From: Chromera velia
Lineage: Eukaryota > Sar > Chromeraceae
Assembly (NCBI GenBank): GCA_018398765.1
Contig: JAHBMJ010004053.1
Location: forward strand, 8,657-41,156
Direction: 5' to 3'
DNA length: 32,500 bases
The first letter of the stretch is position 1. Every line of letters starts with the position of its first letter. Positions 23,983 through 32,500 of the stretch are shown here, one piece after another. The notes under the pieces were generated by a model. That model was not told where the DNA came from. It did not search any database and saw only the letters and a list, made by a program, of their open reading frames with translations. The translations under genes were made by a program, and so were the position numbers.

Positions 23983-24800
23983 CGAAAATTTAAAAGAGGA
24001 ATTGTGATACAGAAAAGCATTCTCTGTATTGCGTTTATTTCATTGTAATTTCTTTTTTTATTTCGATCTTGCAAATTATACACGCGTGGCGGCGCCTGCA
24101 TGCATGCGCGGCAGCGTACGTACATGCATTGCAATGCGGCCCCCGTGCCCGGGCCTATATCGGTGGCGGCGCAGAAAACTGGGTTTCTGGCCTTGCCAGT
24201 TTGTCAACTTCATTGACGTAGCAAATTACTAAAACTGCATATATTTAGTAATATCACCCAGCTAGTTTACTGCATACATAAGGGCGGAGAGAAGGCCGAG
24301 AAAGCAACCACGGGGGGAATGTTCGTTTGCTAGTATTGGGGGTACAGACACCAAGAAACACTGCTGGCAACTGCATAATCTTGAAAGTAATTAAATGAAG
24401 AGTAATGGACTCGATAATAAAGAGTCTAAGTTCTAACGCTAAACTTCTAGAAAAAACCGAATATATATAAGACTGCATATATCTGCATGCATGTCTGGCC
24501 TTACAAGTTTGTTAATTGTGTAATGTGTAGATCAGAATTAACTACTTCTATATCTATTTCATCATCTGTATGTTTCTAGGTATCACTAGGTATGTTTAGC
24601 CTTATACACATTAATTCATCAACTTTATTTACATACATAACAAAAAAAACTAAATCTATATGTTAATATTAGTAATAATCTATGTATATGTCTAGGTATA
24701 TGTTAGGCCTTTACACATAACAAATTAATACAAATTAAATGTTTAATAAGCTTAAAGTTTGAATTTTTAATTTCATTTTTTTTTTTTCGTTTCTTCATTC
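23983..24800. promoter_or_regulatory. Upstream AT-rich island with embedded GC-rich TGCATGCATGC patch
   Basis: A GC-rich patch at about 24080-24180 contains TGCATGCATGC at 24098-24108 and the palindrome CGTACG. It is set inside otherwise AT-rich DNA that continues to a T run near 24780. A second TGCATGCATG lies at 24484-24493. The patch sits ~340 bp upstream of the minus-strand start at 23760 and probably belongs to that gene's promoter. Confidence 0.4.
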
Positions 24801-26386
24801 CATTTGCATGTTATCTTCTAGGTCTTTCTGCATTTTACTGCGTTTCTTTCTTTTGATTTTTCTGGTTGAAATAATTTCAAAGACTCCTTTCTTCTTCTTT
24901 CCTCATCGTACGTGTCTACTTTCAGGCTACGCTTCCAGGTGCCTGCGATCCTTCCGCAAATTCCTTTCATCTTCTCACCCCCCTCCAGTAAGCGTGCCGT
25001 CCTCTAAGCACTGTACAGGGCCCCAACTCAATGGCTTGTCGTCGCGCTTGGTTCCCTTCAATTCATCTTGAGGTCGCCTTCTGTCCATCCTCTTTCAACG
25101 CACCGGCCTTTGCCCACCCCATTAACCCCCCACGCTTCCCTCTACAGTGAAACACACTAAACATCAGATTCTCCCTCGCACATCTGTTCTCTGGGGATCC
25201 GAACTTTCCCTCTCTTTCAAAACTTTTTCTTACGTGAGCCCTTTCAAACCCTGAAATTTCATTTCCGCAATCCCCTCCACCACGCCCTCTGCTTCTTCTT
25301 AGTACCAATCATGCTTCACCCCAAGCAGATCTTTAGTCAAACAGCACCGTCTTTGCAGTGTCCTGCCGAATTGACACCCCGCTGCTTTCTTTCGTCTCTG
25401 CCCCCAACCAAAAGAACAAACTCACACTCTAATGTTCCTTCAAATTTTCCCCACCGTGTCTCCCTCCCCGTCCGCTCGATCAGCTCAATTTAGGTCCACT
25501 GAATGCGGAGAGATTGACTGACCCCCCTATCAACCTCCCCGCACAGTCAATAGAAGCTCACAAAGCCCCAACGAATATTTTGATTCCAAAACTCAGTCAG
25601 TCAGTCAGACAGAAAGAAAGAAAGCTTTCGGGAGGGAAAGGCTATCGAGACTCGCTGAAAGAAAATCCCTTCACGACACGTGCACTCACTCCACCCCGTT
25701 GCTTGTGTGAGCACACGAATTCATTTACGTTGCAACTCCTTTCGTCGCCCTTCCCCGTCCTCCCTCCTCACAACACTCCCTCGAATTCGAGGCAGCAATA
25801 GTGGTGGGTCCACATTCAATTCACCCCTCCATCAGCTGTCACTGCACAGCAAGCACAAGGGTGTGGGACAGATGAGGGACCCAGAGAATGGAGCAGGAGT
25901 GGGAAAACCACACGCAGAGAGATGCTCTGTCGACCCCCTCGCGCTGTACGTACAGGGGCACTCAATCACGAGACTTCTGTAGAGCTCTCCTTTTTCCTCT
26001 CAACAATCCAACTGTTGCTCTGAACTGACCGACCTACTCGATTTGACATGAATTAATGGATGCATCCATCGACGCTGCCAGGATTTACCCCCCATCACCC
26101 CTCACACATTCCAGTGCTGCCGCTGGGTTCCCTCCCTTGCGTGTACACTCATGCATGGATTCAGAGCCAGATTCGGAAGGAGAGAATTGGTCGGCACTCC
26201 TCTTTTCGCATGCACAATCAAGCGACCGCCCTTCGACAGGATCGAGAGAAAGGTGGAGGAACAAGGGTGAGCAAACTGGCGGGTCAAAAGGACAGATGGC
26301 CGAACAAGATAACATGCCTTTACTCCTATGCAGCACTTGCACACAAACAAGAGAGTCTCCTAAGTATCAGACCTGACCGAGTCTGT
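24801..26386. other. Pyrimidine-rich intergenic region
   Basis: I see no gene here. The plus strand is C- and T-rich, with many short frames on both strands that lack codon consistency. A short TCAG run occurs at about 25594-25608, followed by AAAG units. The right end adjoins the 3' end of the plastid-protein gene and must include its 3' UTR. Confidence 0.45.
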
Positions 26387-27883
26387 TCATTCAATGATGT
26401 ACTCTGTCTCCACAAGGAGCCCCGACATAAGGTATCCGAAAGAAAGGAACACGAAGACCAAAGCGGTGGGCAGGTAGGTGAGAAGGGAGAGGATTCCGAA
26501 GGGAAGGAGGAGCACAGTCGCCTTCAGCCAGACCAGAATCTCCACCGCACACATTGAGAAAAAAGTACGCGCCAGAAGTCTCTGGGCTTCTTTTGTCAGT
26601 GAGGATGCCTGCATGCAGATATTAGAGGAAGAGGAACGAGCAAAAACGTATCACGGGATGCTTCTGAGCGCAGATTTCGTCCTGTGGATCTTCTTTCCAT
26701 TTTGAGAACATAACAAGGGGGGGGGAGAGGAGGAGATCAAGTCGTCCTTTTCATCTGGCACTGAATGGGGTTTCCTCAAGGAACAGCCTTCTAGAAGAGC
26801 GGGACCAGATAGGCGAAAGAAATGCGTATGCAAATTTGCGGCTGTATGAGGTGAAAACAAAACACACAAACTAAATTTGCGGCTAAATTTGCGTCAAGCA
26901 CGAACAAAAGGCGCTTATATCCAACAAAGGAAAGCCAACTCTAATCTACGCTTCAACAGACACACAAGAACGTCAAGCACGAACAAAAGGCGCTTATATC
27001 CAACAAAGGAAAGCCAACTCTAATCTACGCTTCAACAGACACACAAGAAAGTCAAGCGAACAAAAGGCGCTTATATCCAACAAAGGAAAGCCAACTCTAA
27101 TCTACGCTTCAACAGACACACAAGAACGTCAAGCACGAACAAAAGGCGCTCATTTCCAACAAAGGAAAGCCAACTCTAATCTACGCTTCAACAGACATAC
27201 AAGAACGTCAAGCACGAACAAAAGGCGCTCATATCCAATAAAGGAAATCCAACTCTAATCTACGCTTCAACAGACACACAAGAACGTCAAGCACGAACAA
27301 AGGGCGCTGATGCGAGCCTGAAAAGACGTACGTGCTCTATTTGATCTGGTCGTCTACATTGCTTCTGTTCGAGCAGAAATCTGGGTGAGAAGAAGTTGGA
27401 CGGGTTAGGAGACGCAAAACAACCAACTGATGGGAAGAGACGAACCTGAGAGCAGATGAAGGCCACGGCCAAGATGAACGGTGCCCATCCCTGCAAGGCA
27501 GCTGCATCGATTGGCCCTGCCGCAGCAATTCCAGGGAAGATGAGAAGCAGCACGCCTGTGAGGCCCGCAAGGACTGCGTGGGTGTCGAAGATGGCGTCTC
27601 CTTCTACCCTCTCCAGCACTGGGGCCGGCAGTTGTCTCGCCAGGGTCGCCTGAGTCTCTACGATTCTTTTCTCAACAAACTCAGGAATTGGAGGAGGTTT
27701 GAAGTCCAGCTTCATCGACAGAGACTGTCTCGAGAGAGGTGCTCTCCTTGCCCTCCACCCGCTTTGGATCTTTGGGTGCTGCCCCTGAAAGGCATAGACG
27801 GAGACGGAGACGGCATGCAGGAAGACAAGACTAAGTCCCATCGCCAGGCTGTCAAAGCGACGGGGACGCGAAAGGCTTGTCAT
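26387..27883 (-). CDS. Putative plastid-targeted membrane protein, two exons, 219 aa
   Basis: Exons are 27883-27446 and 26608-26387, joined in phase 0 across an 837-nt intron (donor CAG|GTTCGT, acceptor GCATGCAG). Residues ~11-31 are a signal peptide ending VYA, followed by Phe32 and a basic, hydroxylated stretch (GWRARRAPLSRQSLSMK). This is the layout of bipartite presequences for complex plastids, in which Phe at +1 is characteristic. The mature part has hydrophobic helices near 103-122 and 131-146, and two more between about 163 and 212. It is therefore probably a small multi-pass thylakoid or envelope membrane protein. I cannot name the family. An upstream in-frame ATG at 28072 would add 63 residues before the signal peptide and bury it, so I prefer 27883. 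Confidence 0.7.
26892..27309. repeat. 79-bp minisatellite, five copies plus a partial
   Basis: Unit starts (GTCAAGC box) fall at 26892, 26971, 27050, 27127, 27206 and 27285. Spacing is 79, 79, 77, 79 and 79 bp; the third copy lacks two bases (AAGCGAAC instead of AAGCACGAAC). Copies differ at a handful of positions, with the right-hand copies sharing variants such as GCTCAT for GCTTAT. The array lies wholly in the intron 27445-26609. Confidence 0.95.
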
Positions 27884-28239
27884 CGTGGATTCTCTCCGAC
27901 GTCTACTTGCGCTATGCAGAACCGGACATGTCTGCGACCGACATGGCAGCGCTTTTTCATGGTTTTTCAGACTCGAATTGATCGGGGTGGAGACATTATT
28001 ATGGAGACCGTGACCAACCCCGCGGCGAAATCTAATAAGTGCCCCACAATTATACACGCTTTCCGGGGCCACCTACCTTCTCCGTGCATCCGCAACATGC
28101 ACAGACCCGCGTTGCATGTGTTGTTCATGTGTTGTTCGCGTGGGATTGGATCGCGGGGGGATGCATGTGCATGCATGCGACGCCATGCGTCGAATTTAAG
28201 TACGTGTTGCAATATTTAATTATACGCATTTGAAAGTTA
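27884..28239. promoter_or_regulatory. Promoter region of the plastid-protein gene
   Basis: TGCATGCATGC occurs at 28168-28178, about 285 bp upstream of the minus-strand ATG. It is flanked by CGCG-containing sequence and then by AT-rich DNA (AATATTTAATTATA near 28211). It may be shared with the unresolved plus-strand gene to the right. Confidence 0.4.
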
Positions 28240-29392
28240 ACTGCATCAAGTTGCACATGCTGTCAGATCGATCGATCTGGTTGATCTTCTGTTGTCTTTC
28301 CTAAGTAAGAAGGAGGAGAACCAAAAGCACCTGACACAAGAGGCTATCTTGGCTAGTGTCGCCGCTGCGAGGGCTGGCACTTCGTTTCGCAGGTTCCAGG
28401 AATGGCTTCTTGCGACATTCATTTCAAGACTCCTGCCAGGGACATTTCGAAATTTCGGACTGCCTTCGCCAAAGCCCGTCTACTTTCTGTTTCCTGCTTT
28501 CAGCTCGTTCCGGCTATCATTCGACAGGAGTGAGGCCTTTCCCTTGAGTCAGTTGAAATATATCCCCAAAGCCTTGTCTTTTGATGGAAACGCTTCTTGG
28601 AGAGTTTGAGCGACGTTGTGCAGCCCTGCTGCCGTGGCCGAAATTCTCTGTTTCGAAAACACGATGGCATGGTTGGGTGAGCTGCTTGTCGAAGCTTCCT
28701 GCTCTGTTGACGTCCTTTCTTTTGTGGAAGCAGCTTCTTGTTTCACAGGTTAGTGCTCGTTTTTGGTTTGATTCCGAAATGCTGCTTGGTTTGGTTTGGT
28801 TCATGCATGGTGAAAGTCGATCTGCCAGTGGTTTGATCTGACCAGTCGAAAGTGACTGTTCATCACATGCCCTGTCGAAAATGTCACATGCCTGGTCGGA
28901 TGGCATGTGACAATTAAATAGGCGTTACATGCCCTCCGACCGGGCATGTGACAAGTCTGTGTGCATCATGCTGTTCGTTCACTGTGACATGTCTCCTTCG
29001 AACTGTTTTCTTTGATGCCTTTCGTGCAGCGGGACGAGGGAGTGAGGAGATTGGCTCAAAGAGGAAAGGGAGGGAAGGGCACTGGAAGGGGGTGAGGGCG
29101 GGCACTTTCTTCTTCTAGAGGACGGGGAGGGAAGAAGCGCCCAGGAGCTGACGTTGGCGATGACAGAGGGCAGGAGGGGGGCAGAGGAGGACTCCGAGAG
29201 GATTCGGAGAATGCTCTTCAGTTTTTCTCCCTGCCCCGGCGGGTTCCTTCCGTGCGCATGCAGGATGAGCTAGACGACTCTTTGTCTGAACGAAACTCCC
29301 ACTTCTATTTGCAGGCGGGTCAAGTCCAGTCCACAACAGATGCAAAGGTCAGGGTCGGGTTTTTGAGGGACTGCAAGAGAAAGAGCGTGTAG
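28240..29392 (+). CDS. Unresolved coding-like segments, possible multi-exon plus-strand gene
   Basis: Several stretches look coding but I could not join them into one model. The frame opening after a TAA near 28239 reads SIDLVDLLLSFLSKKEENQK then HLTQEAILASVAAARAG, with no ATG. An ATG at 28584 opens a frame ending at a possible donor at 28748 (CACAG|GTTAGT). A third frame is open from about 29097 to a TAG at 29390-29392 and reads SVRMQDELDDSLSERNSHFY near its end. A competing frame at about 29045-29270 (AQELTLAMTEGRRGAEEDSE) also looks coding. The minus strand at 28549-28746 is open too. The product is unknown; one or more of these may be chance. Confidence 0.3.
28861..28953. repeat. Pair of inverted hairpins with complementary loops
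   Basis: Hairpin one has an 11-bp perfect stem (TGTCACATGCC at 28882-28892 with GGCATGTGACA at 28902-28912) and loop TGGTCGGAT. Hairpin two has an 8-bp stem (ACATGCCC at 28927-28934 with GGGCATGT at 28942-28949) and loop TCCGACC. The loop cores GGTCGGA and TCCGACC are exact reverse complements, so the two hairpins are also an inverted pair. Another CACATGCCC box lies just upstream at about 28864-28872. Confidence 0.9.
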
Positions 29393-29967
29393 ACTGCCTC
29401 AGTTTCGTTTACTGTTATTGAGAGAGGACCTGTGGCTGGCGGTGCACCCGTGGCATGCTTCCGTCACTCTAGGCCTCTCGTATCAGATCTTCCGTTGCAT
29501 GAGCCATCGTGGGGGTCTTGAACCCGATCTGGGTTGATTACAAGTCAGCTCAGTGAGTTAGTAAGCCCTTTTCGACGGTTCTCCGGCGCGCGTTCGGCGT
29601 ATATTCGTTCAAACAGGGTGTGTTGTGTGTGCAAGAAGTGCATACAATACGACAATACTTGTTTGCGTGGGCGCTTATGCGTTGACCCGTCAGGCAGAAG
29701 CAATTCTGTGCCTGGATTTGAGATAACAGAGCGGTGCGGTCTGTTGGCTGTCGTTCCCTCGTGAAGGTTCCTCTCCCATGCATGGTTGACGTATGTCGGT
29801 CTGCGGGTTAGTGAATCGGCACCTGGGTCGCAGTCTTGCAAGCTTTGCGCGCGTACAACGTTCGTGAGCTTGTCACCTTCCGTGGTGCAGACTCGACACC
29901 GTAGAGACTGTCGCAGCTCTACATCGCTTTCACTTTGCACTCTTTTGTTATTCCTCTCTTCCGTTCA

Positions 29968-30145
29968 CCCTTCTGGACCCAGATTTTCCTTGCTTTTCTC
30001 TGACGCGGACCCTTCTGCTGACACAGTTCCTTTGGTTTAGTCCAAGCTCAACTCTTCTGATTACGGAGTTTCGTTCTCCTAGTGTCAAGTTGAACTCAAT
30101 CAACCCTTCTTGTTGCGGAGTTTCCTCTTTTTAGTGTAGGATGAG
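29968..30145. repeat. Degenerate 42-52-bp direct repeats
   Basis: Units begin with CTTCTG-like boxes at about 29970, 30012, 30054 and 30106 (CTTCTT in the last). They share a following segment like GGAGTTTC and a TTTAGTGTAAG-like end. The last two units are the most alike. Confidence 0.55.
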
Positions 30146-30386
30146 GCCTTCCGGATGTGCAGCTCCTGAGTTTTTACTCTGACCCCTGCTATAACTCTTC
30201 TGGTTGGAGCGACGAGGACCCAGAAAGCTCAAAGAAGGTGCGTTTGTCTTCTCTCTCTCGAGCTCTTAGTCAAACGGTTTTTCGAATGGACTGATTAATC
30301 GCAAGAGTTTTCCCTGGTCTCCTTGTCTGCTATTGTGTGTGTGAGGAAAGTGAATGGGGTCAGAGAATTGTTCTTCTTGTTTTTTG

Positions 30387-30390
<4 letters not shown>

Positions 30391-30462
<72 letters not shown>

Positions 30463-30464
30463 TG
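30391..30464. repeat. CT then GT compound microsatellite
   Basis: A CT run of about 30 bases is followed directly by a GT run interrupted by one TATG step. Confidence 0.95.
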
Positions 30465-30899
30465 TGGCGCCCTCCCTCTCTTGCCTCGCTTTAGATGGTG
30501 GATTGTGCCTGTTTTGCTTCTCTTTGCAGGTTTCTTCGACAACAAAAAAAGAAGTATTTTACAGGAACTCCGACCAGTGGCATCCCCGCCCAGAATTTAA
30601 ATAGGGAAAGCCACATGCAGGAACGACAGCAGTAGACACCGAGGAAGAAGGGAAACATCGGGGGAGGAAGGATGCCACCCCCGTTCCTTTCGACCTTGAA
30701 AAGGCGAAACAGAGAAAGAAGGAAAAACAGGACGAGAGAGAGGAGAAAATAGCGGGGGAGAGAGAGGGGGAGAAGCAGGGGCAGGGGGCAGAGGGAATGG
30801 AGGGGCTGATTGTCTCGGCAGTCGGCTCGGTGGAGGGCAAGCGCGAAAGAGAAAGGCCCCTTACCGAGGTAGCCGCGGTGGCGCTTTCGGGGGACTCGC

Positions 30900-31364
30900 A
30901 TGCCTCCGAAGAGCTCTCAGAACAGCTCGCGCCCTTCAACCCCGGGAGCTAGGGTGAGGGAGTACGTGCTCTACGACGCCTCGGCAAAGCTGGACAAGGT
31001 GTCAGAGCGATTCCTGACCAAGGGCACCCCATTTGCAATTGAAGTGGGCTGCACCTCGGTCAAGCTGAGGGATGGGGCCGGAAGCATTAATTCATACCTC
31101 GACAAAGATAAGCTCCTCGTCAACAAGAGTCAGTGCGGAAATTAATTGCGAACTTTCTTTTTCTTGAGCATCACAGTGAGACCGTCACGGTGTGTATCTC
31201 TACACTGGAAATTCGTTGCAAGCTTTAAGCTTTATATGAATATATTGCGTTGCGTCTAAACCACCCCGCTCTCTGTGTTCCCCTCTTTTCCTGTTTTATT
31301 CTCTCCGTTTTTCCCCACTGTCGTGGCATGCCCGTCTGTGTGCGTATGTATGCATGCATGAATG

Positions 31365-31417
<53 letters not shown>

Positions 31418-32500
31418 TTTCTTCTGTATCGCTGTCTTTGCAGACCGAAAGAAACAACCTCATTGGCAGACTCTTTCAAGCTGTGTTTCGGAACGGATCG
31501 AGCTCTGTTGCATGTACTAAACGCTAGTGATTGAGCATTCACTGATTGCATATTCGTTCACGGCACAGGCCACACCTGTGCGGGCTGGCCCAAAAAGTTT
31601 TATACGTCTAGGCGCTTTCCTTGGAAGTTGGAAGCCGCATACGTTGGACATTCGGCATTGGGGTGATAAGGCCCGGGAGGCCAATGATGCCGCCAATCTT
31701 CCGGAAATAAATCCTAGTATCTTGTTCTATATCCTGGAAAATTTAATAAATTCTACTTAATTTCAAAAGGAACTTCCAGTAAATTCCATTAAATTCCGGG
31801 GGGATCTAACTTGATTTTGTACAGTTCATTTAAAATATGAGAACAATTTAAAACTTTTTAGCTAGCTTTTTTGTCAAGATCCATAAACAGCTATAGGTAA
31901 ACAGTGACTCAAACTTAGAGTTTAAATAATAAGAATATGCGGCTCGGCTCATTAAACACTACTAAATCGCGATCAAGACCATGTGTGACCGTCTCAGAAA
32001 CCGTATTAAAAAATATTAAGTCACCATAGAATTTTACCTGTATTGTTAACTACTTGAGTATAAGTTTTGTTCATATTCTAGTTCATATTATTTGAAGGCA
32101 ACTTGAAGCTAGAGTTGAAGCTTCTACTTCAAGCTTCTGTTATTTTAGAATGTCTAGCACAATGCTTTCAATCTTTTTTTTATATCTTTCACAGACGGAT
32201 CTAGAAAAACTTTTGAAGACTCATCCTGCTCTCGATTCAGGCGAGACTGCCCACGATGCGAGTTCTTCTTCACCTCCCTCTGCGGCCACGAAAGGAGTGA
32301 AAGCTGCAGCTGCCATCGCAGTGCCACAGAAGAGACACTCTTCAGCAAGGACGTCCTCGAGATCCGCCTCAAGTCGCGCAACATCCTCTGCCTCCATCGC
32401 ACCCCCCCCAGTGCCTATGCCTCCCGCCTTCCCTCCGCCGCCTGCAGAGACTCCCATGGAGGACGCGAATGCGGACACACGCAAGGGAAAAGAGGTCCCT
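30900..32500 (+). CDS. Hypothetical protein, first exon clear, rest uncertain, runs off the right edge
   Basis: The first exon begins with ATG at 30900 (MPPKSSQNSSRPSTPGARV) after an in-frame TAG. It continues with a compact, globular-looking segment (REYVLYDASAKLDKV, KGTPFAIEVGCTSVKLRDGA) to about 31125-31135. The open frame stops at 31145, so a donor is expected before it. Candidates are AAGA|GTCAGT (phase 1), CA|GTGCGG (phase 2) and CTC|GTCAAC (phase 0). A good acceptor (CTGTCTTTGCAG) precedes a possible exon at 31444, and another (TATATCTTTCACAG) precedes an exon that reads TDLEKLLKTHPALDSGE at about 32193 and stays open, Ala/Ser/Pro-rich, to the window end. Phases between these could not be settled. 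Family not recognised; confidence is high for the first exon and low for the rest. Confidence 0.5.
31367..31407. repeat. GT microsatellite
   Basis: A perfect GT run follows a TGCATGCATGAATGCATG stretch. It lies in the presumed first intron of the gene starting at 30900. Confidence 0.95.
31740..32180. other. AT-rich island within a presumed intron
   Basis: AT-rich DNA resembling the other islands lies between the exon-like segments at 31444 and 32193. It includes a 7-bp hairpin built on AAGCTT (32117-32123 with 32131-32137). It ends in a T-rich tract leading into the acceptor. Confidence 0.5.

Larger units (their letters stand above)
29393..30899. other. Intergenic region, with coding-like frame at its right end
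   Basis: Nothing clear is seen at 29393-29960. At about 29968-30145 there are four degenerate units. At 30391-30464 there is a CT then GT microsatellite. From about 30605 to 30951 a plus-strand frame without an early ATG encodes a Lys/Glu-rich peptide (DLEKAKQRKKEKQDEREEKI) and overlaps the next start codon. It may be an exon of an unresolved gene or only the purine-rich 5' UTR of the gene at 30900. Confidence 0.4.

Noticed and set aside
26892-27309. Regular repeats as a CRISPR array
   Set aside because: The units are contiguous 79-bp copies with no unique spacers, and the context is a eukaryotic intron.
27884-28072. N-terminal extension of the plastid protein from ATG at 28072
   Set aside because: It would place 63 polar residues before the signal peptide, and it extends toward the promoter-like TGCATGCATGC element.
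29521-29545. Possible tRNA-like element around AACCCGATCTGGGTT
   Set aside because: It is only a short palindrome; no T-loop, D-loop or acceptor stem pattern could be assembled around it.
32193-32500. Alternative frame with Cys pairs (CPRCEFFF) as a zinc finger
   Set aside because: That frame is open but looks like a shadow of the Ala/Ser/Pro-rich frame, which matches the style of other proteins in this window; not fully excluded because the splice phase is unknown.

Overview
The window looks like nuclear DNA of a protist alga with a complex plastid. A chromerid such as Chromera velia is my best guess, inferred from style and not from any database match. Reasons: genes broken by GT-AG introns, long low-complexity Ala/Ser/Pro- and acidic-rich protein segments, abundant CA/CT microsatellites, TGCATGCA elements upstream of genes (an ApiAP2-type site in apicomplexan relatives), and one protein with a signal peptide followed by Phe at +1, as in bipartite plastid presequences. 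No bacterial operons, rRNA, tRNA, CRISPR or complete transposon were seen.

Layout: 1-3080 holds no recognisable gene, only low-complexity and microsatellite DNA. At 3358-6191 (minus) lies a six-exon gene for a 714-residue Ala/Pro-rich protein with Cys/His clusters. It is head to head with a four-exon plus-strand gene (6775-11219) for a 1030-residue probable nuclear protein. After an AT-rich island (11220-12030) comes a convergent minus-strand five-exon gene (12035-18167) for a 1634-residue polytopic membrane protein. This is head to head with a two-exon plus-strand gene (18802-20132) for a SAM-domain protein. A second AT-rich convergent gap (20133-21717) separates it from a minus-strand intronless gene (21718-23760). 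Next are a third AT-rich island and pyrimidine-rich DNA (23983-26386), then a minus-strand two-exon gene for a putative plastid membrane protein (26387-27883) whose intron carries a 79-bp minisatellite. The 28240-29400 stretch has coding-like plus-strand segments I could not resolve, and contains a nested inverted-repeat cluster. A plus-strand gene starts at 30900 and probably runs off the right edge.

The exon models were built by hand: every splice junction reported for the five multi-exon models keeps the reading frame and uses GT-AG. Two patterns run through the window. Core promoters are GC-rich with TGCATGCATG elements, in two cases shared by divergent genes. AT-rich islands lie mainly in convergent 3' gaps. 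The genes do not form one evident pathway. Most proteins are lineage-specific unknowns; only the SAM/PH-like protein and the plastid-targeting signal are recognisable with fair confidence.
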